Positions 1 to 9,053 are shown, counted from the first letter of the stretch. The stretch is DNA of 64,000 bases from Lysinibacillus alkalisoli (GCF_014643595.1 NZ_BMJT01000005.1:186001-250000); one strand, 5' to 3'. The notes: generated by a model from the sequence alone, not told the origin. Made by a program: numbers and translations.

Positions 1-1
1 T

Positions 2-1729
2 TTGAGTATTCAATTCCAGTTTTACGTTATTTGGGCTTTATTATTTTTCTTGGCGGTACAAACAGAGAAGAAAATTAATACATTCCGTTTTGTACCCATT
101 CTAAGTGCACTTATATTTATATTAGTTGTGAGCTCATTTGGCTATTCAATTTATTTAACAGAGATTAATCAACCGTTTGCATATTACCACACCTTTACAC
201 GATTGTGGGAGTTTGGTGTAGGTGGCTTATTAGCACTGGGCATTACGCGTTTACAACCTAAAAAATGGTTTGCTAATATGATAGGCTGGTTAGGCTTAAT
301 TGGTTTGATTTTATGTGGTATGGTGTTACAAGTATCGACGATGTTCCCTGGTTATGCAGCGTTATGGCCAGTATTATGTGCGGTATTTATTATCGTAGCA
401 GGCAATAAATCATTGCGTGTGAGTGCTTATGAGGTACTAAGTACAAGTGTGTTTGTGAAATTTGGTAAAATCTCATATGCCTTTTATTTATGGCATTGGC
501 CGTTATTAATTTTTTATTATCAGATTTTCAATGTCGAAAAAGTATCCATTACTGGCGGGCTAGCCATTATTACACTAGCTACTATTTTGGCATACTTAAC
601 CATCACCTTAATTGAAAGTCCGTTAAGAAAGGTTCGTACACGTACTATGCCTACAGCAATTGTAATTGGTATCTTAGTCATAACGGTTGTATCAGGCTAC
701 AGTGTATGGGATAAACAAGAGCAAGAGCGTCTTGAAGCATTAGAACAAGAGATGCAACAACGCTTACTAGCCGAACAGAAAAAAGCAGAAGCACAAGCAA
801 AAGAAGAACAACGTATTCAAAACGAATATAATGCTAACATGTTAAAGGGCCAGTCATTAGTGAACCCTGGAGCATTGGTGGCATTTACAGATCAAGCTAT
901 GGAAGAGTCCGATGAATTCCTTATCCCTTCTATAGAAATTGCAAAACGAGATGAGTCTGCTGTGTATGCAGATGAGTGTATTACGAAGATTACGGAAACA
1001 GAGGTTGTCATTTGTGAGTATGGGGATACAGACCAACCAAGTTACACGATTGCGTTAATTGGTGGCTCACATTCGGCTCATTGGCAACCAATGTTGGATG
1101 CATATGGCAAGAAAAATAATGTAAAAATCCGCACGTATTTAAAGCCGCGTTGTCGCACATTATTTAACAGTGATGAGGATGGTGGTAATTGTGCTCCGTG
1201 GTTTGATGATGCGATTGCACAACTCGTCGCTGACCAGCCTGATTTAGTATTTGCAACAGCAGATATTGGTAAACAGCAAGAGCCTACTGTGCCAAAAGGT
1301 TTTGTTGAGGTATGGGAGTATTTAAATAAGCGTGACATTCCGATATTTGTGGTCAGGGACAATGTGTGGTTTCCGTTCAATGTTGTTGACTGTGTAGCAA
1401 ATAATGAAGCAGACCCTACAAAATGTAAAGTGAAGCGCAGTGATGTGATTGCTGAGCCAAGCCCATTTAGTTTATTAAAAAAGGTGCCTGAAAATGTGAC
1501 ATACATGGATGTGACGGATTATTATTGTGATGATAATTTCTGTTATCCAGTTGTAGGGAATATTATTACTCATTTTGATTCCAATCACTTTACAGCTACA
1601 TTCTCGCGCACATTTGAACCTATCATTGGTGAAAAGTTAAATGAAACGTTACAAACTTTAAAAGACAAAGCACCGACTGAAGAAGAGAAAAAACCTCAAG
1701 AAGCATCAATATCAAAAGTAGAGGAATAA
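2..1729 (+). CDS. OatA-type membrane acyltransferase with C-terminal SGNH domain, 5' truncated by window edge
   Basis: Acyltransferase-3 family protein that probably O-acetylates a cell-surface polymer such as peptidoglycan or a polysaccharide. The visible part opens at the motif SIQFQFY, the family's usual LSIEEQFY block, which normally lies well inside the protein. The true start is therefore upstream of the window and the TTG at position 2 is only the first readable codon. Several hydrophobic segments follow to about residue 235, then a charged Glu/Lys/Gln linker (about 240-280). An extracellular SGNH-like domain follows, with GGSHS (about 354-358) as the nucleophile block and DSNH (526-529) as the Asp/His block. 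Substrate unknown. It ends at a strong bidirectional hairpin. Confidence 0.85.
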   Translation: MSIQFQFYVIWALLFFLAVQTEKKINTFRFVPILSALIFILVVSSFGYSIYLTEINQPFAYYHTFTRLWEFGVGGLLALGITRLQPKKWFANMIGWLGLIGLILCGMVLQVSTMFPGYAALWPVLCAVFIIVAGNKSLRVSAYEVLSTSVFVKFGKISYAFYLWHWPLLIFYYQIFNVEKVSITGGLAIITLATILAYLTITLIESPLRKVRTRTMPTAIVIGILVITVVSGYSVWDKQEQERLEALEQEMQQRLLAEQKKAEAQAKEEQRIQNEYNANMLKGQSLVNPGALVAFTDQAMEESDEFLIPSIEIAKRDESAVYADECITKITETEVVICEYGDTDQPSYTIALIGGSHSAHWQPMLDAYGKKNNVKIRTYLKPRCRTLFNSDEDGGNCAPWFDDAIAQLVADQPDLVFATADIGKQQEPTVPKGFVEVWEYLNKRDIPIFVVRDNVWFPFNVVDCVANNEADPTKCKVKRSDVIAEPSPFSLLKKVPENVTYMDVTDYYCDDNFCYPVVGNIITHFDSNHFTATFSRTFEPIIGEKLNETLQTLKDKAPTEEEKKPQEASISKVEE

Positions 1730-1794
1730 CAGCAAGTTAGCCCCTATATGATTTTCAAGAAAATAAAGATTAGGTTAATACGCTTTGAACTAAC

Positions 1795-1840
1795 AAAAAA
1801 GTGGTGAAGGAGAAGACAGATTTCTCTTTCCCACTTTTTT
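1795..1840. terminator. Bidirectional intrinsic terminator
   Basis: The arms AAAAAAGTGG (1795-1804) and CCACTTTTTT (1831-1840) pair perfectly, and the purine/pyrimidine-rich interior pairs partly. The A tract and T tract allow use by both the acyltransferase (+) and the convergent C39-like gene (-). Confidence 0.75.
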
Positions 1841-1846
1841 ATAGTG

Positions 1847-2317
1847 TTACTTTTTACGAGGTGAAACTTGCACAAAACTTAACGCATGCGCATTAGTGCC
1901 GTAATGAATCCATTGTTCCTTGCCATTATTTATAATGAGAAGGTAAAGTTCATCTTGATCAATTTGATAATCTACAAGAACTACCCAGTGATAACGAAAA
2001 GTGGCACTTTTATAAAACTGCCAAGAGAAATATTGGTCAAATTTCATCAGCACAGGTCGTTTGATTTGCACATCGTGTAATGCATTACCTAATGTGGCAC
2101 GTTCAATGTACCAATCATTGCCGAGTAGTTTCCTTAAATTGTGCAGTAATAATGGAGTGAATAAGCCGATCACACTAGTTTGCAAGTGACGGTATAAATC
2201 ATTAATAGTATAGTGAATATGATAATGTGATAATAAAATATGGACAGCTGTAGGGCCACAGGCAGAATTACGAAAAGATGCGTGAACTGTTTCATCATAT
2301 TGTGAAGCGCTTTTCAT
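1847..2317 (-). CDS. Small C39-like (papain-fold) cysteine peptidase domain protein
   Basis: A 156-residue protein resembling stand-alone Peptidase_C39-like domains. The start is the ATG at 2317, preceded by AAAGGAGG at good spacing; an in-frame ATG seven codons upstream lacks a Shine-Dalgarno site. The putative catalytic residues are Cys20 in SACGPTA, His110 in YHWVVLVDY and Asn130 in INNG, in the order Cys-His-Asn/Asp. No signal peptide or membrane segment is evident and no transporter or bacteriocin gene is adjacent, so a role in leader-peptide processing is not supported. Substrate unknown. It is convergent with the acyltransferase and divergent from the DUF4303-like gene. Confidence 0.65.
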   Translation of the reverse strand: MKSASQYDETVHASFRNSACGPTAVHILLSHYHIHYTINDLYRHLQTSVIGLFTPLLLHNLRKLLGNDWYIERATLGNALHDVQIKRPVLMKFDQYFSWQFYKSATFRYHWVVLVDYQIDQDELYLLIINNGKEQWIHYGTNAHALSFVQVSPRKK

Positions 2318-2395
2318 AAGATAACCTCCTTTTATCATGTTAAAATTATTGTAACAAATAAAAGGCCTATAATACTTTTATGAGGTGAAGGTAAT

Positions 2396-2905
2396 ATGAA
2401 AGAACAAATGAAAAACGCCATTAAAGAAATCTATCGGATCGCTAGTCAAGCGTTGTCAACAGAACAAATTTATAGTGTGGTGCTTGCAACAGATGATGAT
2501 TGTGGGAGCCTTTATTTAGCATTTGGCACAGAGCAAGCTTTAGAAGAGATTAATCAGCGTTATCAAGACTTAGAAGGGGACTTTAATTTCCGTTATATGT
2601 ATACAGAATACTTGCGTACAGATGATGATTACACAGAAATAATGAATGAAATAAGTCGGCAATTATTTGATCGAATGATGGCAACGAATGAAGCCACATA
2701 CGAAAAACATCGTGCCGATACCTTACATACAATGGCAGAAGTGATGTATGAACTAAAGCAAGAAAATAGTATACCAGCCACTGTTTTCACGTATATTTCT
2801 ATTACAGATAGTGATGTAGAACAATTAGAGAAGTCAGTAGCTATTCGTTGTAACCCCCATCATCCAGAACTAGATGCCTTTTTAAAAAGTTGGGATATCA
2901 CATAA
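2396..2905 (+). CDS. DUF4303-like hypothetical protein
   Basis: A soluble acidic protein of 169 residues with a start supported by GAGGTGAAGG upstream of the ATG. It has no signal peptide, membrane segment or catalytic motif that I recognise. The overall pattern (N-terminal helix, a short ATDDDCGSLYL strand block, a helical middle, and NPHHPELDAF near the C-terminus) recalls DUF4303 proteins, some of which act as toxin immunity proteins. No toxin gene is next to it. The family assignment comes from memory of the pattern and is tentative; the gene itself is well supported. Confidence 0.6.
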   Translation: MKEQMKNAIKEIYRIASQALSTEQIYSVVLATDDDCGSLYLAFGTEQALEEINQRYQDLEGDFNFRYMYTEYLRTDDDYTEIMNEISRQLFDRMMATNEATYEKHRADTLHTMAEVMYELKQENSIPATVFTYISITDSDVEQLEKSVAIRCNPHHPELDAFLKSWDIT

Positions 2906-2960
2906 TAAGGGCTTGCCAGTATCACTAGTATTCTGTTAAAATTATCGGTGACGATAAAAC

Positions 2961-3031
2961 GCCGATTTAGTTTAGTGGTAAAACAAGTGCATGGTAAGCA
3001 CTAGAGGACAGTTCAATTCTGTCATTCGGCA
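2961..3031 (+). tRNA. tRNA-Thr (anticodon GGU), with a tRNA-Gly-like body
   Basis: A full cloverleaf can be drawn. The acceptor is GCCGATT/ATTCGGC with one T-T mismatch at pair 6-67. The D stem is GTTT/AAAC with loop AGTGGTA. The anticodon stem AGTGC/GCACT carries loop ATGGTAA, so positions 34-36 are GGT. The variable loop is AGAG, the T stem GACAG/CTGTC with loop TTCAATT, and the discriminator is A. CCA is not encoded. G1-C72, C2-G71 and the GGU anticodon fit threonine identity. The D arm and 4-nt variable loop look like bacterial tRNA-Gly. It stands alone, not in a tRNA cluster, and is followed by a terminator. Confidence 0.8.
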
Positions 3032-3034
3032 TAT

Positions 3035-3077
3035 AAAAAACATCCCCTGTACCAACTTGGTGCAGGGGATGTTTTTT
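3035..3077. terminator. Bidirectional terminator between the tRNA and the thioredoxin-like gene
   Basis: The stem CATCCCCTG/CAGGGGATG is extended by ACCA/TGGT inside and flanked by AAAAAA and TTTTTT. It can end the tRNA transcript on + and the thioredoxin-like gene on -. Confidence 0.85.
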
Positions 3078-3084
3078 ATGCTTT

Positions 3085-3411
3085 TTATGCTTGTGCCTGT
3101 AAAAATGTGGTGACTTGTTCAGATGATTTGGCATTGGCACTATGTAAGTGTGCCAGTTTTTCGCCATCTTTAAAAATTAATAAACTAGGGATGCCCATTA
3201 CATCATATTTTTCTGCAAGCTCTGGTAAGTCGTCACGATTCGCTTCATACCACTCATAACGATTATACTCTTCAATAATAGGGTCAATAAACATATCCAT
3301 ACGTGTGCAGTCTGGGCACCAACCTGCATAAAATTTAACTAAAATTTCTTTGCCACTATTAATAATAGTATTAAATTGTTCGACTGTTGTAATTTTCTCC
3401 ATTACATTCAC
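3085..3411 (-). CDS. Thioredoxin-like protein
   Basis: A single thioredoxin-fold domain of 108 residues with the redox motif WCPDC at about residues 31-35, an acidic second half, and the cis-Pro region GIPSLLIF. It probably acts as a cytosolic thiol-disulfide reductant. The ATG at 3411 has GAGGAG five bases upstream; the ATG three codons later would be 10 bases away, so the first is preferred. The active site is WCPDC rather than the WCGPC of the main thioredoxin, so this is a paralogue. It is transcribed alone, away from fadN. Confidence 0.85.
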   Translation of the reverse strand: MNVMEKITTVEQFNTIINSGKEILVKFYAGWCPDCTRMDMFIDPIIEEYNRYEWYEANRDDLPELAEKYDVMGIPSLLIFKDGEKLAHLHSANAKSSEQVTTFLQAQA

Positions 3412-3527
3412 TCTCCTCTACATACTAGTAGTGTACACATTATTTTAAATTTCAAAAAGAAATCTGCTTACCTCTAAGGTTTAAAAGTTTTTAAAAAGGA
3501 AATAATTGAATTGTATGACAAAAAAGA

Positions 3528-3556
3528 TTGCGTAATTTGTAGAAATAAACTACACT
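3528..3556 (+). promoter_or_regulatory. Predicted sigma-A promoter of fadNAE
   Basis: TTGCGT (3528-3533), a 17-base spacer and TACACT (3551-3556). Transcription would start about 30-35 bases before the FadR-type operator, so bound repressor would block elongation or early initiation. Confidence 0.45.
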
Positions 3557-3595
3557 AATAACAGAAACGGTGTTTATATTTTTTTACCACAAAAA

Positions 3596-3613
3596 TGAAT
3601 GACTATTCATTCA
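3596..3613. promoter_or_regulatory. FadR (TetR-family) operator upstream of fadN
   Basis: The sequence TGAATGA-CTAT-TCATTCA has perfect 7-base arms around four bases. This matches the B. subtilis FadR box (TGAATGAMTANTCATTCA) as I recall it. It sits about 25 bases before the fadN GTG start. The known FadR represses fad genes and is released by long-chain acyl-CoA. The fadR gene itself is not in this window. Confidence 0.85.
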
Positions 3614-3637
3614 AATGGGATTAAGGGGGAATTGCTT

Positions 3638-6022
3638 GTGACGTATAAAATTCAAAAAGCAGCAGTTTTAGGCTCAGGGGTAATGGGGTCAGGTATTGCT
3701 GCACACTTAGCAAACATTGGTATTCCAACATTATTGCTTGATATTGTACCAAAAGATGTAACGCCTGAAGAACAAGCAAAGGGGTTAACTTTAGCACATC
3801 CAGCTGTGCGTAATAAATTTGCAACAACAGCTTTACAAAAGCTAACCAAACAGAAGCCAGCACCTTTAACATCAAAAAATAATTTAGCGTTAATTACAGC
3901 TGGTAATCTTGAAGATGATTTAGACAAACTAAAAGATGTTGACTGGATTATTGAAGTTGTTGTTGAGAACTTAGCGATTAAACAAAATTTATATCAAAAA
4001 ATAGATGCTGTGCGTGCACCACATACTATTGTGAGTTCTAATACTTCAGGTATTAGTATTAACGCTATGGCAGAAGGGCGTTCAGAAGGGTTTCAAAAGC
4101 ATTTCTTAGGCACTCACTTCTTTAACCCGCCACGTTACTTAAAATTATTAGAAGTCATTCCAGCACATACTACGGATGAAGAAGTCGTTCAATTTATGAA
4201 AAAATTTGGTGAAGATGAATTAGGTAAAGGGGTTGTTTTAGCTAAAGACACACCAAACTTTATCGGTAACCGCATCGGCACATATGGATTATTAGTTACA
4301 GTGCAAGAGATGTTAAAACGTGGCTATTCTGTAGGTGAAGTTGATGCTGTTACAGGGCCATTGATTGGTCGTCCGAAATCTGCAACTTTCCGCACATTAG
4401 ACGTTGTAGGATTAGATACATTTTTACATGTTGCTAAAAATGTGTATGACCAAACAACAGGTGACGAGCAACAAGTATTTGCTGTGCCAGACTTTATTAG
4501 CAAAATGGTAGAAAACGGTTGGTTAGGTGCTAAGTCTGGTCAAGGTTTCTTTGTAAAAAAAGGCAAAGAAATTTTTGAAATCAATCCAGAGACGCTAGAA
4601 TATAGTGAAGTGAAGAAGTTAAAAACACCTTCCATGGCCCAAGCTAAACAAGTGAAAGGTTTAGCTAATCGGGTGAAACTACTTACTTATACAGAAGACC
4701 GTACAGGAGAATTATTATGGCATATTTTAGCGCCAACGCTATTATATGCAGCACAATTACACGGTGAGATCGCAGATGATATTGTGGCGATTGATAATGC
4801 AATGAAATGGGGCTTTGGTTGGGCACAAGGACCATTTGAAATTTGGGATGCGTTAGATGTGGCGCAATCTGTTGAAAAAATGAGAGCAGAGGGTCATACG
4901 ATCCCAACATTTGTTGAAGACATGTTAGCAAAAGGTTTCACAAGTTTCTACAGTGAAATTGATGGTGATGTAGCTTATTATGACGGTTCACAATATACAA
5001 AAGTGCCAGTCAATGAAAAAGAAATTGATTTAAAGCGCTATAAAAAGAAACATGGCGTCATTAAATCCAACTCAGGCGCAAGTTTAATAGATTTAGGTGA
5101 TGGCGTTGCTTTGTTAGAATTCCATTCACAATCTAATGCCATTGGTTTAGACATTATCCAAATGATTAATTATGCAGTAGATGAAGTGGAAAAGAACTAT
5201 AAAGGTTTAGTCATTGGTAACCAAGGCAAAAACTTCTGCGTAGGTGCTAACCTCGGAATGATTTTAATGGAAGCGCAAGATGATAATATTTTTGAACTTG
5301 ATTTTACGATCAAAGCGTTCCAAGATGCCATGATGCGCATTAAGTATGCTAATAAACCTGTAGTGGCAGCGCCATTTGCCATGACATTAGGTGGCGGTGC
5401 AGAAGTATGTTTACCAGCAGCACATATTCAAGCTTCAATGGAGACGTATATGGGCCTTGTTGAAGTGGGTGTAGGTTTAATTCCTGGTGGTGGAGGTAAC
5501 AAAGGGCTTTATGAAAAGTTCTTAAAAGGGTTACCAACAGGTGTTGAAGTAGATTATCAATATATTGCGAATAAAGTGTTTGAAACTATTGCTATGGCGA
5601 AAGTTTCAACGTCGGGAGAAGAAGCGCGTGATAATAATTTCTTAGACTTTGCAGATGGCATTTCGGTGAATCCAGACCATCAAATCTATGATGCGAAACA
5701 AGCAGCTCTCTCACTATATGAGTCAGGCTATGTGACGCCAAAGCGCGAGAAAGTAATCGTCACAGGTGCATCAGGTTACGGTACTTTATTTATGGGAGCA
5801 AGAGGATTGTATGAGTCAGGCTTTATTAGCGAACATGATTTATTTATTGCTAAAAAATTAGCTTATGTTATTGCAGGTGGCGAGGTGCCATATGGTACAG
5901 CAGTTGATGAGCAATACTTATTAAATTTAGAGCGCCAAGCATTTTTAGAGTTAGTTGCGCATCCATTATCACAACAACGTATGCAACATATGTTAGTAAA
6001 AGGCAAGCCATTACGTAACTAA
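3638..6022 (+). CDS. fadN: 3-hydroxyacyl-CoA dehydrogenase / enoyl-CoA hydratase (beta-oxidation multifunctional enzyme)
   Basis: A fatty-acid beta-oxidation enzyme of 794 residues. The N-terminal Rossmann motif GSGVMGSGIA (about 12-21) binds NAD, followed by the 3-hydroxyacyl-CoA dehydrogenase C-terminal domain (from about 190 to 430). A crotonase-like domain lies in the last third, with NFCVGANLG and MTLGGGAEVCLP as oxyanion-hole and active-site regions. The dehydrogenase-first order is that of B. subtilis FadN. The start is the GTG at 3638, eight bases after AAGGGGG. An upstream in-frame ATG at 3599 lies inside the FadR operator and has no Shine-Dalgarno site. First gene of fadNAE; FadA follows after 20 bases. 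Confidence 0.95.
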   Translation: MTYKIQKAAVLGSGVMGSGIAAHLANIGIPTLLLDIVPKDVTPEEQAKGLTLAHPAVRNKFATTALQKLTKQKPAPLTSKNNLALITAGNLEDDLDKLKDVDWIIEVVVENLAIKQNLYQKIDAVRAPHTIVSSNTSGISINAMAEGRSEGFQKHFLGTHFFNPPRYLKLLEVIPAHTTDEEVVQFMKKFGEDELGKGVVLAKDTPNFIGNRIGTYGLLVTVQEMLKRGYSVGEVDAVTGPLIGRPKSATFRTLDVVGLDTFLHVAKNVYDQTTGDEQQVFAVPDFISKMVENGWLGAKSGQGFFVKKGKEIFEINPETLEYSEVKKLKTPSMAQAKQVKGLANRVKLLTYTEDRTGELLWHILAPTLLYAAQLHGEIADDIVAIDNAMKWGFGWAQGPFEIWDALDVAQSVEKMRAEGHTIPTFVEDMLAKGFTSFYSEIDGDVAYYDGSQYTKVPVNEKEIDLKRYKKKHGVIKSNSGASLIDLGDGVALLEFHSQSNAIGLDIIQMINYAVDEVEKNYKGLVIGNQGKNFCVGANLGMILMEAQDDNIFELDFTIKAFQDAMMRIKYANKPVVAAPFAMTLGGGAEVCLPAAHIQASMETYMGLVEVGVGLIPGGGGNKGLYEKFLKGLPTGVEVDYQYIANKVFETIAMAKVSTSGEEARDNNFLDFADGISVNPDHQIYDAKQAALSLYESGYVTPKREKVIVTGASGYGTLFMGARGLYESGFISEHDLFIAKKLAYVIAGGEVPYGTAVDEQYLLNLERQAFLELVAHPLSQQRMQHMLVKGKPLRN

Positions 6023-6042
6023 GTTGAAGGGGGAAATGATTT

Positions 6043-7215
6043 ATGCGTGAAGCGGTTATTGTAGCAGGTGCACGTACACCAATAGGTAAAGCAAAAAAGG
6101 GGTCACTAGCAACAGTGAGACCAGATGATTATGGTGCACTTGTAGTTAGAGAAACATTAAAGCGAGCAAATTATAATGGGCCAGTGGAAGATTTGATTAT
6201 GGGGTGTGCGATGCCAGAAGCTGAACAAGGCATGAATGTGGCACGCAACATTGGTGCATTAGCAGGATTACCAGATACAACACCAGCTTTAACAGTCAAT
6301 CGTTTTTGTTCTTCAGGGTTACAAACGATTGCTTATGCAGCAGAGCGCATTATGCTTGGTCATTCAAAAGCGATTATTGCAGGTGGCGTAGAGTCAATGT
6401 CAATGATTCCGATGACAGGGAATACAGTGCGTTTAAATCCTAAAATTGTAGAAGATATGCCTGAATACTATATGAGCATGGGGCATACAGCTGAACAAGT
6501 TGCTACAAAGTATGGGGTTACGCGTGAAGATCAAGATGCTTTTGCAGTACGTTCACATGAGTTAGCGGAAAAAGCGATTAAAGCAGGTAAATTTAAAGAT
6601 GAAATTGTACCTGTTGAAGTAACACAACATTATGTAGACCAAGATCACAAGCCGCAAACACGTACGTTTACGTTTGACACAGATGAAGGCGTGCGTCCAG
6701 GTACATCTGTTGAAGGCTTAGCCAAATTACGTCCAGCATTTAATGTGAAGGGGAGCGTGACAGCAGGGAATGCTTCTCAAACATCGGATGGTGCAGCAGC
6801 AGTGTTAGTTATGGATCGTGAAGAAGCAGAAAAGCAAGGCCTACAACCAATGGCAAAATTTTTAGGCTTTGCAGTGGGCGGTGTACCACCAGAAGTTATG
6901 GGGATTGGGCCAATTGTAGCTGTGCCAAAAGCGCTTGAAATTGCAGGATTAAGTATAGAAGATATTGATTTATGGGAAATTAATGAAGCATTCGCTTCTC
7001 AGTCACTACAAGTTGTGCGTGAGTTAGGCATTAATCAGGACAAAGTAAATGTTAATGGTGGCGCTATTGCTTTAGGGCATCCTTTAGGGGCGACAGGTGC
7101 TATTTTAACATTAAAGCTTATTCATGAATTAAAACGACAAGGTAAGAAGTATGGCGTTGTCACAATGTGTATTGGTGGCGGTATGGGAGCAGCAGGGGTA
7201 TTTGAAATTTTATAA
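6043..7215 (+). CDS. fadA: Acetyl-CoA acyltransferase (3-ketoacyl-CoA thiolase)
   Basis: Catalyses the thiolytic cleavage step of beta-oxidation, giving acetyl-CoA and a shortened acyl-CoA. It has 390 residues, typical of the thiolase family. The acylated cysteine lies in RFCSSGLQT (about residue 88), the catalytic His in GGAIALGHPLGATGA, and the second Cys in TMCIGGGMG near the C-terminus. Start ATG follows AAGGGGG. Second gene of the FadR-controlled operon, between fadN and fadE. Confidence 0.95.
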   Translation: MREAVIVAGARTPIGKAKKGSLATVRPDDYGALVVRETLKRANYNGPVEDLIMGCAMPEAEQGMNVARNIGALAGLPDTTPALTVNRFCSSGLQTIAYAAERIMLGHSKAIIAGGVESMSMIPMTGNTVRLNPKIVEDMPEYYMSMGHTAEQVATKYGVTREDQDAFAVRSHELAEKAIKAGKFKDEIVPVEVTQHYVDQDHKPQTRTFTFDTDEGVRPGTSVEGLAKLRPAFNVKGSVTAGNASQTSDGAAAVLVMDREEAEKQGLQPMAKFLGFAVGGVPPEVMGIGPIVAVPKALEIAGLSIEDIDLWEINEAFASQSLQVVRELGINQDKVNVNGGAIALGHPLGATGAILTLKLIHELKRQGKKYGVVTMCIGGGMGAAGVFEIL

Positions 7216-7236
7216 AACATTGGGGAGGTCATTACT

Positions 7237-9009
7237 ATGACAGAAATGATTAAAGGCGGCGGATTTTTAATTGAAGAGGCAGATGTAAATCGTGTATTTA
7301 CACCAGAAGATTTTTCAGATGAGCATAAAATGATTGCTAAAACAACAGAAGATTATATTACAAACGAAGTATTACCTTATGTTGAAAACTTAGAGAATCA
7401 TGAGTTTGAGCATTCTGTACGCTTACTAAAGAGTGCTGGGGAGTTAGGTTTGTTAGGAGCAGATGTGCCAGAAGAGTATGACGGTTTAGGTTTAGATAAG
7501 ATTTCATCAGCATTAATTGCTGAAAAGATGTCAGTAGCTGGTGGCTTTTCTATCACACATGGTGCTCATGTTGGTATTGGGTCATTACCGATTGTTTTAT
7601 TTGGTAACGAAGCACAAAAAAAACACTACTTACCTAAATTAGCGACAGGCGAATTAATTGCAGCTTATGCCTTAACAGAGCCAGGCTCAGGGTCTGATGC
7701 ATTAGGTGCTAAGACAACAGCTAAATTAAGTGAAGATGGTAAGCATTATATTTTAAATGGTGAGAAACAATGGATTACAAATGCGGGCTTTGCAGATGTG
7801 TTTGTTGTCTATGCAAAAGTAGATGGCGATAAGTTCTCAGCATTTATTGTTGAACGTAAATATGACGGGGTTTCTGTAGGGCCTGAAGAGAAGAAGATGG
7901 GGATTAAATCGTCATCAACACGTACATTAATTTTAGAAGATGCCAAAGTGCCTGTAGAAAATTTATTAGGTGAAGTTGGTCGTGGGCATATTATTGCATT
8001 TAATATTTTAAATATTGGGCGTTATAAATTAGGTGTAGGTACAGTAGGTAGCTCTAAGCGTGGTCTAGAGTTAGCAATTAAATATACGAATCAGCGTCAA
8101 CAATTTAAAACAAAACTATCTGACTTTGCGTTAACTAAAAATAAGTTAGCGACAATGGCTGCACATATTTATGCCTCAGAGTCACTAAATTACCGCACAG
8201 TAGGTTTATTTGAAGACCGCCTTGGTGGTATGGAAGAAGGGGCGCATAAAGATGGTAAGGCAATTGCAGCTGCCATTGCAGAATATGCGATTGAGTGTTC
8301 CATTGCAAAAGTAGTAGGTTCTGAAACATTAGATTATATTGTAGATGAAGCAGTTCAATTACATGGTGGCTATGGCTTTATGGCAGAGTATGAAGTAGAG
8401 CGCATGTATCGTGACTCACGTATTAATCGTATTTTTGAAGGAACAAATGAAATTAATCGCATGATTGTGCCAGGCACTTTTATGAAAAAAGCATTAAAAG
8501 GTGAATTGCCATTATTACAAGTGGCACAACAATTACAGCAAGAATTGTTAATGATGATGCCAGAGCAAGTAGGTAACGAGCCATTAGAAAAAGAGCAAAT
8601 GTTAGTGAAGAATGCTAAAAAAATTGGTGTGTTAGCAGCAGGATTAGCAGCACAACGTTATGGCGCTAAATTAGACAATGAACAAGAGGTATTAGTGAGT
8701 ATTGCTAATATTGCGAACCAATTATACGCGATGGAGTCTGCAGTAGTGCGCACAGCTAAAGCGATTGAGCGTGATGGTGCAGAAAAATCACAACAAAAGA
8801 TTTTATATACAGAAATCTTTGCACAAGAAGCGTTTGCCATTATTGAACAAGAGGCGAAACAAGTATTGTTAGCGTCAGTTGAAGGAGACCAAGCACGTAT
8901 GATGTTATCTGCTTTACGCAAGTTAACACGCCATGACGCTTATGATATTATTGCGAAGAAACGTGAAGCGGCAGTTAAATTAATTGAAGCTGAAAAATAT
9001 ATTGTATAA
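7237..9009 (+). CDS. fadE: Acyl-CoA dehydrogenase
   Basis: FAD-dependent enzyme for the first oxidation step of beta-oxidation. It has 590 residues, longer than the roughly 380 of short-chain acyl-CoA dehydrogenases and equal to B. subtilis FadE/YusJ. Visible landmarks are the FAD/substrate-binding block YALTEPGSGSDA, QWITNAGFAD, the LHGGYGFMAEYEVERMYRDSR region and IFEGTNEINR. An extra helical domain occupies about residues 425-590. GGGGAGG precedes the ATG. Last gene of the operon, followed by a terminator. Confidence 0.95.
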   Translation: MTEMIKGGGFLIEEADVNRVFTPEDFSDEHKMIAKTTEDYITNEVLPYVENLENHEFEHSVRLLKSAGELGLLGADVPEEYDGLGLDKISSALIAEKMSVAGGFSITHGAHVGIGSLPIVLFGNEAQKKHYLPKLATGELIAAYALTEPGSGSDALGAKTTAKLSEDGKHYILNGEKQWITNAGFADVFVVYAKVDGDKFSAFIVERKYDGVSVGPEEKKMGIKSSSTRTLILEDAKVPVENLLGEVGRGHIIAFNILNIGRYKLGVGTVGSSKRGLELAIKYTNQRQQFKTKLSDFALTKNKLATMAAHIYASESLNYRTVGLFEDRLGGMEEGAHKDGKAIAAAIAEYAIECSIAKVVGSETLDYIVDEAVQLHGGYGFMAEYEVERMYRDSRINRIFEGTNEINRMIVPGTFMKKALKGELPLLQVAQQLQQELLMMMPEQVGNEPLEKEQMLVKNAKKIGVLAAGLAAQRYGAKLDNEQEVLVSIANIANQLYAMESAVVRTAKAIERDGAEKSQQKILYTEIFAQEAFAIIEQEAKQVLLASVEGDQARMMLSALRKLTRHDAYDIIAKKREAAVKLIEAEKYIV

Positions 9010-9023
9010 TTTATCCTTTAAGT

Positions 9024-9053
9024 AGAGGCTGATAAAAGCAGCCTCTCTTTGTT
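9024..9053 (+). terminator. Terminator after fadE
   Basis: AGAGGCTG (9024-9031) pairs with CAGCCTCT (9039-9046) around a 7-base loop and is followed by CTTTGTT. The T tract is short, so efficiency may be moderate. Confidence 0.65.

Noticed and set aside
2967-3167. 66-codon minus-strand frame
   Set aside because: It overlaps the tRNA, the terminator and the end of the thioredoxin-like gene; the His/Lys-rich translation is an artefact.
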